From positions 1 to 64,000 of the forward strand of contig JAQWLH010000108.1 in assembly GCA_029247405.1 (NCBI GenBank): a stretch of 64,000 bases of DNA, read 5' to 3'. Of this stretch, positions 1 through 10,302 are shown piece after piece (positions within the stretch are counted from its first letter, which is position 1; each line of letters starts with the position of its first letter). The stretch comes from Mariniblastus sp. (lineage in GTDB: Bacteria; Planctomycetota; Planctomycetia; Pirellulales; Pirellulaceae). The notes under the pieces were generated by a model. That model did no database searches. It saw only the letters and a program-made list of their open reading frames with translations, and was not told the origin of the DNA. The translations under genes and the position numbers were made by a program.

Positions 1-518
1 CGCTGTCGTTCACCGCCGGACAACTGATGCGGCTTTCGATTGAGCAAATGTTCAATGCCTAATCGCGAAGCCGCCTGCCGAACCTGGTTGTCAATCTCGT
101 CCTGCAACTGAGCCAACTCAGCTGCTTTTCGAGGCTGAAAAATCTTTCTTAAACCACGAGTCAGTACCCCGCCGCCAAAAAAACCAAATAACCCACTACG
201 TAAATTTCGCAAACTCAAACCGAACGTCATGTTCTTGTAGACCGACATGTTCGGGTACAAGGCATAGTTCTGAAATACCATCGAGACACAACGATCTTTG
301 GGTCTTGTGCGAGTGACCACACAATCTCCAATTTTCACATCTCCCGAAGTACATGCTTCGAGCCCTGCAATCAACCGAAGCGCTGTGCTCTTTCCACAAC
401 CACTTGGCCCCACAAGAACTAGAAACTCCCGATCGTTGATTTCGAGGCTTAGGTCATCGACTGCAACCGTGCCGTCTGGAAATCGCTTTGAAACATTTTC
501 CAATAACACGTTGGCCAT
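1..518 (-). CDS. ABC transporter ATP-binding protein, MalK/UgpC-like (partial, runs off left edge)
   Basis: Manual reverse-strand translation from ATG at 518: MANVLLENVSKRFPDGTVAVDDLSLEINDREFLVLVGPSGCGKSTALRLIAGLEA...VFQNYALYPNMSVYKNMTFG...HQLSGGERQR; Walker A, Q-loop and signature motif present. Confidence 0.9.
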   Translation of the reverse strand, partial: MANVLLENVSKRFPDGTVAVDDLSLEINDREFLVLVGPSGCGKSTALRLIAGLEACTSGDVKIGDCVVTRTRPKDRCVSMVFQNYALYPNMSVYKNMTFGLSLRNLRSGLFGFFGGGVLTRGLRKIFQPRKAAELAQLQDEIDNQVRQAASRLGIEHLLNRKPHQLSGGERQ

Positions 519-760
519 CAGTGATTCACCGTGGCTGGATGTCGCAAGCCAAAAAAATCTGCCGTTAGCAGCTGTAATTCTGACCTCCCATTTGGAAATT
601 GGAAGCGCAGAAACCTGCCAAAAATCGAACAATCGATTGAATTAAGATACCGCCAACCCAGCGATCAGTCAACGGAACAAACATCCACATTGTAGAAATG
701 ACCCGGTTGCATCAAGGACCCATGGGCTCCGAGCAACAAGCCTTTCCATGGCAACTGAAG

Positions 761-2095
761 CTAGTTTACAGCGGTAAAAACCCCGTTGTTTTCCTCAGCA
801 ATCGTTTTCATGGTCAGCCGCCCACTGTTTGAACCCAACAAAATGGTGTGAATGGGGATCTTTCGCATCAATCCGTCAGCACCCTTAGCCGCTTTATTCC
901 AAAATCGCAGGTTAAACATGGTGTTGTCACGAAGCTCTCCATCGGAAAGGAAGTAAATCGCGTCCGGCTTTTTCGCAAGTGCCATTCGCATGGCCTCTCC
1001 GGGCTCGGTTCCACCAAACGGCTGTGCAGCTTGAAGCCACTGGCTAATTTTCTTTTTATTTTCTTTCGTGGCTGGGATCAGTTTTTGGTCAGCCGGAGCC
1101 CCAAACATCATGTAAGCCTGGTTGTTATAAAGCAGGACAAGAAAATTTTGGTCGGACCCCAATTGATCAAGCGACGTCTTCAATTCGCGAACCGCACGGA
1201 CCCACCGGTAATAATTGATCATGCTGCTTGAGGCATCAATTACAAATACAAAATCTGATCCGTAAGACTTTGTGCCGAAAAACTCGGCCCCAGCTCCTTG
1301 TTCGGCACCCTTGCCAGCTTCCGCCTGACTCGAGGGGGTATTGGCCTCCCCGCCAGCCTTGGCAGCGGGCAAGGCAAATTCAGGTAATTCCGTCATCGCG
1401 AATGGATCCACCGAATCCGCCAAGACTTCAGGAATCGCTTCTTCGAGTTCAACATCAAAAGTCATTTGCGACTCACTGAACTCGGTAGACTCCATCTCAT
1501 CCATGTTGTCTTCGAGAGTGACATCCTCAAATTCGATTTGCATGGTCATCGAATCAAATTGGGTGTCTCCTATTTCCGCAATCTCAAGTTGAATCGAGGC
1601 GTCTTTTTGAGCCCCCCAAGTCCACAACGCCAGCATTAAGATCAAAGCTAAATGGACAGTGAAACTTACTAACCAGCTTGGCAATGCCGCTACCGCCCCA
1701 AAAGCAGAAAAGGCGAGTTGATCAACAGAAGAAGCAGGCTCGTCGGAATCGAAATTCGACGGGTCGATTTGGCTCACCCCAACCGAATGGAAAATGTCTT
1801 CCTGTTTTTCAGAGCCAGTCGATGGCACCGATTGGGATGACTGCTGTTTTTTGCCTGATTGGCAAGATTGGCGAGTTTCTGGTTCTCGCTGAGACGGGCC
1901 TGTTCCAAATGACTGGGGTGCAAATACCTCCAGTTTTGGAGTCGATCTGGAAATTGAACCGTCTCTGTCCATCTTGTCCCTTGCGTTGGTAGCCTCGCGC
2001 TCTGGGAAGTGGCGGCGAACGGGCACAAATCGACTCATCGACTGCCCAGCTGTGTTGCATTGGTCCATTATCGCGTTTCCACCCCGAACAATCAA
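761..2095 (-). CDS. vWA domain protein with single N-terminal-half TM segment (TonB-like SxxxH motif)
   Basis: 444-aa ORF; FVFVIDASSSM (MIDAS DxSxS) and IYFLSDGE; TM segment LVSFTVHLALILMLALW. Start codon uncertain (internal Met possible). Confidence 0.8.
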   Translation of the reverse strand: MIVRGGNAIMDQCNTAGQSMSRFVPVRRHFPEREATNARDKMDRDGSISRSTPKLEVFAPQSFGTGPSQREPETRQSCQSGKKQQSSQSVPSTGSEKQEDIFHSVGVSQIDPSNFDSDEPASSVDQLAFSAFGAVAALPSWLVSFTVHLALILMLALWTWGAQKDASIQLEIAEIGDTQFDSMTMQIEFEDVTLEDNMDEMESTEFSESQMTFDVELEEAIPEVLADSVDPFAMTELPEFALPAAKAGGEANTPSSQAEAGKGAEQGAGAEFFGTKSYGSDFVFVIDASSSMINYYRWVRAVRELKTSLDQLGSDQNFLVLLYNNQAYMMFGAPADQKLIPATKENKKKISQWLQAAQPFGGTEPGEAMRMALAKKPDAIYFLSDGELRDNTMFNLRFWNKAAKGADGLMRKIPIHTILLGSNSGRLTMKTIAEENNGVFTAVN

Positions 2096-2487
2096 CTGAA
2101 AACATTTAGTGCCGTTTTCAAAGGGAGGGTTTTCCGGCGACTAAGAGCATTCACGCCGTTGCTTAGCTTGCCAGTTGGTTTTTCAACATGAATTTTGTGT
2201 TTGACGGGGGATTTCAAAAAGGGCTAGCGGTGATTCAAACTCACGTTTTTACGAAGGAATACGATAGCGTTTCCGGAAAGAAAAACCTTCAAATCATTAG
2301 CTGTGGTGGGCTCACTGCTAGGTCAGGAAGAACAGATTACAACCTTCCGGCATGTTGCGCGGATCATTTCATCCCCCCCAACCGAAAATTCCACGCCAAC
2401 ATCGATGTTGATTCGTCTTGCCCGCCGTTCGCCTAACTCCCTATACTCCGCACGAAATCAGGCTTAATCCAAGTCGCGGAGGTTGCG

Positions 2488-3822
2488 ATGCGCAAAACCG
2501 GTTTATTAATCCAAATGAAACTCATCCTATTAGTAACGCTAATTGTTGGAGTTGGATCTGTCTCTCCATCGTGGGCATTTCAAACCTCAACTGGTTCAAA
2601 CCGCCCAACGCCAACTCCATGGCGACCTACGTTTGGCCCCGTTAATCGAACCGCCATGGAATCACGAGCAACCAACGGTTCGGACCTCACCCATTCCGCT
2701 GCGAGTTCGGGACGCAACATGTCTCCGGCGGCAGAAGCCAATGGAAAGAGCAATGCGGATTTACTCCAACCAAAAAATCCAGCGGATCAGGCCTCATCGA
2801 CCGATCCGGGCGTCACCCGAGTCACCAAGTCGATGGACAAGCTTCCCAACTCAGCAGGACAAATCTGGCGAGAATACGACATTTCGCCTTACACTTCTCA
2901 AATCACCAATTCCCAGAATCCGCAAAAAGCAATTACCGAGTGGATTCTGCGCGAAACCGGAACCGAGATGTGGTTCAACGAGCCACTCGGAATTTTAAAC
3001 GCCAGTAAGAACGAACTCCTCGTCTATCACACCCCCGAAATTCACGCAGTCGTCAAACGGATCGTTGACCGTTTCGTGAGGACACGGGGGCAAGTTCAAA
3101 ACATTGATGTCAATCTCGTCACCGTTGAAAACCCGAATTGGCGCTCCCTGTCTTACACGATGCTTCAGCCGATTAACGTACGCTCAGCTGGAGTCGAGGC
3201 TTGGATGATCTCCAAGGAAAACGCGGCGATCCTCATGAGCCAACTTTCGCAGCGAGGCGACTTTAAACAGCACAGCGGCGGACGACTAACGAATCACGAT
3301 GGCCAATCATTTGTGCTTGAAAAAACCCAACCCACTCAGTTTGTGCGAAGTCTTCGCTGGGTTCCCAATCAAGTCCCTAATTATCAGCCATTAATGACCA
3401 GTCTCAACGAAGGATATCGACTTTCCATCACCTCGCTTTCGTCGATGAACGACAGTGCAATCGAAGCGGTTATAAAATGTGACGTCGATCAGATCGAGAA
3501 ACTCAATACCGTTCGAGTCAATGTGCCCGCCATTGGTGGGGGTTCGCAAACGGTTAATTTAAAGGTTCCTCAACTAGTCAGCTGGCGGCTTCACGAGCGT
3601 TTCCGCTGGCCCAACGATCAAGTCCTGCTTTTAAGCTGTGGTGTCGTCGCCTCGCCTGACCCCGATTCAGAGGGGGGATTTCGAATTCCAGGCCGATCTC
3701 CCAAATCGAAACGGGCAGATGCCTTGGTTTTCATCGAGTATCGCGGCCCTGCCTCGGGACCGACGATAGGCCAAAACCGAACCGCTCAAAACCGCTTGGC
3801 ACCGCTTGTCGATCAAAAGTGA
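2488..3822 (+). CDS. Secretin N-domain-like exported protein, function unknown
   Basis: 444-aa ORF with signal-like N-terminus (LILLVTLIVGVGSVSPSWAF); NELLVYHTPEIHAVVKRIVDRF resembles secretin/STN N-domain segments; no long C-terminal secretin barrel obvious. Confidence 0.5.
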   Translation: MRKTGLLIQMKLILLVTLIVGVGSVSPSWAFQTSTGSNRPTPTPWRPTFGPVNRTAMESRATNGSDLTHSAASSGRNMSPAAEANGKSNADLLQPKNPADQASSTDPGVTRVTKSMDKLPNSAGQIWREYDISPYTSQITNSQNPQKAITEWILRETGTEMWFNEPLGILNASKNELLVYHTPEIHAVVKRIVDRFVRTRGQVQNIDVNLVTVENPNWRSLSYTMLQPINVRSAGVEAWMISKENAAILMSQLSQRGDFKQHSGGRLTNHDGQSFVLEKTQPTQFVRSLRWVPNQVPNYQPLMTSLNEGYRLSITSLSSMNDSAIEAVIKCDVDQIEKLNTVRVNVPAIGGGSQTVNLKVPQLVSWRLHERFRWPNDQVLLLSCGVVASPDPDSEGGFRIPGRSPKSKRADALVFIEYRGPASGPTIGQNRTAQNRLAPLVDQK

Positions 3823-3985
3823 GAGGGGCCGAAGGATTTTGATACGTGGTCGCCTCAAGTAAACTTAAACGATCGTCAAGTCACCTCGACTCGATTAAAC
3901 CGTTTCGTAGAATGTGGCTTCAGCGTTTTAGCTTAACCAGTTTTGTTTTTGTATTTACCCTCGCCTCCTGATTACCTTTCGATTC

Positions 3986-5305
3986 ATGTCCAATTCAGAC
4001 CGTCGCGTTGTTATTACCGGAATGGGGTTGATCAGCCCGCTTGGCCATTCGTGTGGTGAACTTTGGAATTCACTGGACAATGGCATCAGCGGAGTAAAAC
4101 AACTATCGGCCATTCCAACCGATCACTTCCCATCTGATTTCGGTGGCGAGTGCGCTGAATTTGCAGGTGAGATTGGGAATTTTGGAACGCTCGAAAAAAA
4201 GCTTCAACGGAGTATTAAGAAGGCCTTACGGTTAATGTGCCGAGAAATTCAGCTCGGTGTAGCTGCCGCACAACTGGCGATTGCGGATGCGGGTCTTGCA
4301 ACGTGCGATATTGCTCCGGAACGCATTGGAACTTTATTCGGCAGCGATTACATCATCACGTCTCCACTCGATTTCTCTCAAAGCATCCAAAATTGCATTG
4401 AGCCCGACGGTGAATTCAACTTCGAAAGTTGGGCGGAAAACGGAATCCCCAAGGTCGAACCGCTTTGGCTGCTCAAATATCTCCCTAACATGCCCGCAAG
4501 CCATGTGGCAATTTTCAATGACCTTCGTGGTCCAAGCAATTCCCTGACCGTCCGCGAAGCTTCTGCCAATCTGTCCCTTGCCGAAGCCACCACGATCATT
4601 CAACGTGGTTCGGCTGACGTCATGGTTGCTGGTTCCACCGGCTCACGAATCCATCCACTGCGAACCGTGCACATCGCCTTACAGGAACAATTGGCAGACA
4701 AAAACACCGAGGCTGCCGGCGGCGACCCAACCCGGGCTTGTCGACCCTTTGATGCCGACCGAAGCGGCATGGTTCTTGGTGAAGGCGCTGGCGTGATGAT
4801 CCTAGAAGAACTCGCCTCTGCCGAAAAACGAGGCGCGAATATATTGGGTGAAGTCATTGGATATGGCTCGTCTTCAGTTGCCAACAAACAAGGTGTTGGC
4901 GATTATAAAAAAGCGTTCACCAACGTCATCCAAGGGGCTTTGGAAACTTCAGGGCTGCCAGTATCAGAAGTCGGACATTATCACGCCCATGGCCTGAGTT
5001 CGCCCAAAGGTGATCGTGAAGAAGCAGCTGCAATTAAGGATACCCTAGGCGAAACACCTGTCACGGCGGCCAAGAGCTATATGGGCAATCTCGGTGGAGG
5101 GAGTGGAGTCGTCGAAGCAATTTCCAGCCTCCTGGCAATGGAAAACAACTCGCTGTTTCCAATCCTGAATTGTGACAATCTGGATGATCAATGTCAGATT
5201 TCGGCAGTTCGAGAAAAGGGGACTTCTCCCGGCGACTCATTCATCAGTGCCAATATCACGCCGCAAGGCCAAGCGAGTTCGATCGCTATTCGAAAATTTA
5301 CTTAA
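3986..5305 (+). CDS. Beta-ketoacyl-ACP synthase (FabF/KAS II) homologue with substituted active site
   Basis: RRVVITGMGLISPLGHS start, HAHG motif, GMVLGEGAGVMILEE; nucleophile position reads REASANLS, second His position reads MGNLGGGSG. Confidence 0.85.
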   Translation: MSNSDRRVVITGMGLISPLGHSCGELWNSLDNGISGVKQLSAIPTDHFPSDFGGECAEFAGEIGNFGTLEKKLQRSIKKALRLMCREIQLGVAAAQLAIADAGLATCDIAPERIGTLFGSDYIITSPLDFSQSIQNCIEPDGEFNFESWAENGIPKVEPLWLLKYLPNMPASHVAIFNDLRGPSNSLTVREASANLSLAEATTIIQRGSADVMVAGSTGSRIHPLRTVHIALQEQLADKNTEAAGGDPTRACRPFDADRSGMVLGEGAGVMILEELASAEKRGANILGEVIGYGSSSVANKQGVGDYKKAFTNVIQGALETSGLPVSEVGHYHAHGLSSPKGDREEAAAIKDTLGETPVTAAKSYMGNLGGGSGVVEAISSLLAMENNSLFPILNCDNLDDQCQISAVREKGTSPGDSFISANITPQGQASSIAIRKFT

Positions 5306-5750
5306 AACCAGAGTCCATTACTTGGTTTGCCAAACAGATACCGAGTGTTCCCTGGGCCTAGATACAAACGACTCGGAACCGCGGCTCAGGTTCTATTTGG
5401 CGCACTTTTCGATGCGAATCTCTTCCATTGCCTTGCCTTTCAGCTGAATCACGCTTCCGGCTCTGCTTGACAACAGCTCAGCATGAGCCGGCTTGAATCA
5501 CTTAGTTTGTGGTGAACTGAGCAACTTCTCTGTGGGCAACTGGCTTTTCAATGGGCGTCTTCGATCCCGGTATATCGACTCACGTTGCGTTTTTGCAACA
5601 TCGCTGACCAAGACGTCAAGCAATTATGGAATTTTTTGGCAATCAGGCGACTGAAAAGACTCGCTCAGACTCCTGCAACCTAGGTTTGTCACAAGCCATC
5701 TTTACCCTCACATCTCTTCTATCTTGCACGAGTCTGCATCAAGGCGAACC

Positions 5751-7163
5751 ATGGGCAGTACCCCCCGACAATCAATTAAGCATCAGGAGCGAGCCCCGCG
5801 GTTGCTCATGAAAGCCCTTGATGCGCTGGCTATTTTGGCTGGTCTCTTGATGTTGATCTGTTGGCTTCCAGAGTTTAACAGCAAATCGACTATCGTGATC
5901 AGTTTGGTTGCCATCGGGGTCTTCCACATGAGCGCCGAATTTGCCGGCGTTTATCGCGACTGGAATGGAATTGCATTTGAACGAGAGTCCGTCTGCACGA
6001 TCATCGCGTGGGTCATGACTTTCTTTTTTCTGAACGTACTTGGTCAGTTCAGCCTTTATTCAACCGAGCTTTCGGGACGTTGCCTTTTATTGTGGTTCAC
6101 GATCACGCCGGTTCTCTCTCTGTCGTTTCGAATGTTTTACCGATGGTATTTTCGATGGTCAAAGGATAACGGCATCAACTCGCGCAACTTTGCCGTGGTG
6201 GGAATTAACGATCTTGGAATTCACTTGGTTCGCAACGTTAATGCGGCGACCGACCTTGGCTTGAACTTCCTCGGTTACTATGACGACCGACCCGAGACCC
6301 GAACTTCAAAGTTACCCGACGACATTTCGATCAACCTTGGCAAACTCAGCAAGCTAATTGAGGCGGCCAAAAATGGAGAAGTGGATGTGATTTTCATCAC
6401 GCTTCCCATGCGTGCGGAAAAACGTATCCGAAGTCTAATTCAAGAACTTACCGATACGACGGCATCGGTCTACATCGTCCCGGACCTGTTTGTGTTTCAG
6501 CTGCTGAATTCTCGCTGGACAGACATTCAAGGCTTGCCAGTTGTCAGTGTTTTTGAGAATCCGTTTTACGGGATCGACGGCATTCTTAAACGAGGTGTCG
6601 ATGTCGCTCTGGCAATCTCTGCTTTGGCCATTGCTTCATTTCCAATGGCCTTGATTGCACTAGCGATCAAACTCACTTCGCCCGGCCCCGTTCTGTTTCG
6701 ACAAAAACGATATGGTCTTGATGGAAAAGAAATCTTGGTCTGGAAGTTTCGGAGCATGAAGGTGCAGGACAATGGAGACGTCGTCAAGCAAGCGACTAAA
6801 AACGACAGCCGTTTAACATCCATCGGCGGGTTTCTTCGCCGCTCATCACTCGACGAGTTACCCCAAATCTTCAATGTCTTGACCGGGAAAATGTCATTAG
6901 TCGGTCCGCGACCTCATGCGAACGCCCATAACGAGTTTTACCGCTCGCAAATTGACGGCTATATGTTGCGACACAAAGTCAAACCGGGAATCACGGGTTT
7001 AGCTCAAGTCAACGGCTGCCGAGGAGAAACGGAAACAATCGACAAGATGGAAAAACGAGTGAAGTTCGACCACCAGTACATTCGCGAGTGGTCAATCTGG
7101 CTGGATCTGAGAATTATCGCCCGAACATTTTCGGTAGTGTTCTCACGAGAGAACGCTTATTAA
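5751..7163 (+). CDS. Undecaprenyl-phosphate sugar phosphotransferase (exopolysaccharide polyprenyl glycosylphosphotransferase)
   Basis: SPGPVLFRQKRYGLDGKEILVWKFRSM, SSLDELPQIFNVLTGKMSLVGPRPH, KPGITGLAQVNGCRGET; N-terminal TM bundle. Track ORF starts at 5724, ATG at 5751 preferred. Confidence 0.92.
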   Translation: MGSTPRQSIKHQERAPRLLMKALDALAILAGLLMLICWLPEFNSKSTIVISLVAIGVFHMSAEFAGVYRDWNGIAFERESVCTIIAWVMTFFFLNVLGQFSLYSTELSGRCLLLWFTITPVLSLSFRMFYRWYFRWSKDNGINSRNFAVVGINDLGIHLVRNVNAATDLGLNFLGYYDDRPETRTSKLPDDISINLGKLSKLIEAAKNGEVDVIFITLPMRAEKRIRSLIQELTDTTASVYIVPDLFVFQLLNSRWTDIQGLPVVSVFENPFYGIDGILKRGVDVALAISALAIASFPMALIALAIKLTSPGPVLFRQKRYGLDGKEILVWKFRSMKVQDNGDVVKQATKNDSRLTSIGGFLRRSSLDELPQIFNVLTGKMSLVGPRPHANAHNEFYRSQIDGYMLRHKVKPGITGLAQVNGCRGETETIDKMEKRVKFDHQYIREWSIWLDLRIIARTFSVVFSRENAY

Positions 7164-7367
7164 CCGAACCCCAGCTTCAACACGCTGAACTCTGGAGACG
7201 TAGGAATGAACTTGGGCGACCGACCTTTAGCCAATCGAAAATGAGAGCCGAAGCTATTCCTGCCTCGGTTCAGCCCCCTCAAACATCATCCCCAACCGAA
7301 CTCAACGCTCGCCTCGCGAAGCTCACTTCATCCCGCCCGCCGCGTTACTGATTGAATCGCGAAAACT

Positions 7368-10016
7368 TTAGAATTTGTCATTCTCATTTTCTTCGGGCTT
7401 AACAAGCGGCTTGACGAAATTCGAAATTGAATCCCGCAATTTCTGAACTTGATCAGGCACTGGAGCTATCGCCGTCTCGACGTTCATTCGGATTTTCTTG
7501 GCTGGCACCTTTTGAACCGGAACTGTTGGACCGCTAGCCGGCGTCGTTTTCTTCGAGACACCGGTGGGACTGGTCATGGGTGACTGCCCTGTTTGATTCG
7601 CATCCAAATTGACGATGGTTGCGTCGCGATTAACCGACTTAAGCAAATCAACAGGCCGAACACTGGCAGGTCGAACACTGGCAGGTCGAGGTTTTGTCTT
7701 TCGACTACGACTTGATTTTGACTCTGGATCGTCGACATGAGGTTTTTGATCGCTCCTCAAATCAGAAACGGTTTCACGCTCTTGCGTTATTGGGCGACCG
7801 CCGAGTGAGGAACCTTCAAAGCTCTTATTCGCTCCGAATTCACCTGCGGAGTCCGAGCGATTGGCGGTTCTTTTACCGGCTTGCAATGCTGATCGCTTCA
7901 CACTTCTACATTCGTCTTCAAAGGCTTGATCGAGCATTTCTTCGGTCATCGTTGAATCTTTAATTTCCGGAACTCGACCAATCACTTTAGCGCGTGCCTG
8001 GCGAATCAACTCCGCTAGCGCCGTCCGATCCAAATTGGCTTTTTCTCGAGGTTTACTTGCGTCGTCGTTCTTGGGTGTTTGGAAGATCTCTGCATCCGGA
8101 GAGGTTGGTGGATCCGCGATCGCAGGCATTTGGCGTTCAATTTCAGCCTCGACAATCGAATCATTAAGCGACTCAACGAGACCTTCAATGTCGACCACTT
8201 GGTCGCTTTGCCGGGGCACTTGATCTGATTCGGAAGCCGTTGAAATGACGGGCTCTGCTAAACGCTTTTTTGTTTCGCTGTCTTTTCGCGACCCTGGGTT
8301 CGATGGAAGATTCGTTGCCTCTGCAACGATACCGACTTTGGTGTCCTGATGTTTAGCGACGGTCTTATCGAGATCCTGGGGGATTGGATCCGGACGAGAT
8401 ACAGGCGGTGCGGTAGGCTCGTCGGCGAACGTTCGGGGGGAAGGAAAAAACTTTCGGTCGGAAACTTGCTCATTTTCGACAGTGGCCCAGTCAACTGGCT
8501 TCAAGTTGGTCAGACCCAAATCTGAAAGCGAGGAGCTAGACAACTTACTCGCAATAGTGGGAGCCTCCTGATTGCCATGCCCGCTCGCTCCACTCTCGTG
8601 CAGGGCGCTCGGTTCGCTTGGCAAATCCACTGGCGGATGTTCAACAGTTGGATTTTCCGAATTACTTCCCATTGGTGGTGCGAGCAACATGACCAAGCCC
8701 AAGCCGAGCATCAATCCGCAGAGGCCACCGGCGAGGACAAGTTGTCTTTTGCCCAAGCCATCGGGGCGAGTTGAAACTTGAGCTTCTCCTACTTTGATCA
8801 GCAAATCAGCGTCGACTGATGACAAAATTGAATTGATTTGAGCCAATCCTGTCCGTGCTTCATTTAAAATCCGAGTCTTGTTTTCGACATCGGCCACGAG
8901 TGTCATACTATCTGCATGCCTGTCGCTCAAATTGAACAAACGTTTGCGCAAGCCGCCAATATCACTATCCAAACTATCAAGCCGAGCCTGCTGCACGGCA
9001 TTTTGGCTTTTAATATCACGAACCGCGGGATCAAGAACTAAGCGGATTTGACCTTCCATTGCTCGAATCGCCCCGGATGCACTTGACACTTTGGGATGGA
9101 CCGACGTGTACAGACCGGACAAAACCGCAAACTCACTTTTGCGTTTGACGAGCTCCTGTTTTAATGCATTTAATTCAGGTTGACGCTGTGTCAAATCACT
9201 GGAAATATTGACAATCGCTTCTGGATCTTCATTCGCGAGGGCCAAGCCAGCGAGAATACTGTTGCCTATTTCAATTTCGGATTGAATCACGCGTCGCTCA
9301 AGATTCAGTTGGGCGATCTCTTTCTTGATTGGATCATCCCGAACGGTCGAATCTCCAATCGAGCTGATGCCACCGGCATCCTGTCCCAACAGTCTGTACA
9401 TCTTTTTCAATTCTACTTTGGACGCTTCCAAAGAGTCCTCTGCCGCTTTGCACGTCTGCCGCAATTCGACTTCCATGCTTTGAAATTTACGATGCCGAAC
9501 TTCATTCACTTTTGAAATAATTTCACGGACAAGCAAATCAATAAATTTCTTGGAGCGCTCGCGCGATGAAGCTTTTGAGTTGAGAATAATGACTTCCGTT
9601 TTACCAAACTCGGCACCATTAGGAGCGCTAAATGAAATCGCCCCCTGAATGTCTTCAATCGTCTCTTCGCTGGGATAGACATTGCTACCAAGACCAAACA
9701 AACCGCTTGCAGGAGGACCTAGTTCTTGTAGGGCGTTTCGGATCACCTGCGGTTGTCGAGAGATCTCAAAGATTGTTTCCTGAGCGGACTTCATTGATTC
9801 CGTCGAATTGAATTGGCCCGGCTTGTAGGATTGGCCGAGTAGATCATCTCGCAATTTAAGTGACTGTTTCGCCGACCAGGTTTCCTGCCTCAGGGCAATC
9901 GCGTATATGACCGCGAACATGACGCCGGCCATAGCAGGCAAAATCCAGTAGGCTTTATACTGGTTGAGAGTTGCCAATATGTGGCTTGCACGATCTGGAT
10001 TGGCTTGCTTGTTCAT
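7368..10016 (-). CDS. Wzz/GumC-like polysaccharide chain-length determinant protein with long disordered C-terminus
   Basis: 882-aa ORF; N-terminal TM (YWILPAMAGVMFAVIYAIAL), coiled-coil region, second TM (LVLAGGLCGLMLGLGLVMLL), then about 440 aa low-complexity tail; adjacent and convergent to sugar transferase. Confidence 0.75.
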   Translation of the reverse strand: MNKQANPDRASHILATLNQYKAYWILPAMAGVMFAVIYAIALRQETWSAKQSLKLRDDLLGQSYKPGQFNSTESMKSAQETIFEISRQPQVIRNALQELGPPASGLFGLGSNVYPSEETIEDIQGAISFSAPNGAEFGKTEVIILNSKASSRERSKKFIDLLVREIISKVNEVRHRKFQSMEVELRQTCKAAEDSLEASKVELKKMYRLLGQDAGGISSIGDSTVRDDPIKKEIAQLNLERRVIQSEIEIGNSILAGLALANEDPEAIVNISSDLTQRQPELNALKQELVKRKSEFAVLSGLYTSVHPKVSSASGAIRAMEGQIRLVLDPAVRDIKSQNAVQQARLDSLDSDIGGLRKRLFNLSDRHADSMTLVADVENKTRILNEARTGLAQINSILSSVDADLLIKVGEAQVSTRPDGLGKRQLVLAGGLCGLMLGLGLVMLLAPPMGSNSENPTVEHPPVDLPSEPSALHESGASGHGNQEAPTIASKLSSSSLSDLGLTNLKPVDWATVENEQVSDRKFFPSPRTFADEPTAPPVSRPDPIPQDLDKTVAKHQDTKVGIVAEATNLPSNPGSRKDSETKKRLAEPVISTASESDQVPRQSDQVVDIEGLVESLNDSIVEAEIERQMPAIADPPTSPDAEIFQTPKNDDASKPREKANLDRTALAELIRQARAKVIGRVPEIKDSTMTEEMLDQAFEDECRSVKRSALQAGKRTANRSDSAGEFGANKSFEGSSLGGRPITQERETVSDLRSDQKPHVDDPESKSSRSRKTKPRPASVRPASVRPVDLLKSVNRDATIVNLDANQTGQSPMTSPTGVSKKTTPASGPTVPVQKVPAKKIRMNVETAIAPVPDQVQKLRDSISNFVKPLVKPEENENDKF
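7657..7686. repeat. 15-bp x2 in-frame tandem duplication
   Basis: cgaacactggcaggt repeated twice exactly; encodes RPASV-RPASV in the Wzz-like tail. Confidence 0.95.
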
Positions 10017-10302
10017 TCAATCACCACACAGTTAATCAATAATCGCGTCGGAGAATTAAGCGACCCGGCCCCTGTCTCCGCCTCAATGCCGCCATGGGTA
10101 CGCAGGCGCATATAGTCTTAGAGTCGTATCGGACCGGTTTCCGACTTGAGAACGATCCATCTCCGTGTTGGTTATGGCGCAAAAGGGCCCGTCAGATTAA
10201 GAAGATTGCGCCGCAAAATAGAACCATGCAGTAGGGTTAAGCTAATCAGAAAAGTCGCCACTGGAGCGTTGGGGCGATTTCAGATTCCAAGGCGAGAAAG
10301 AT

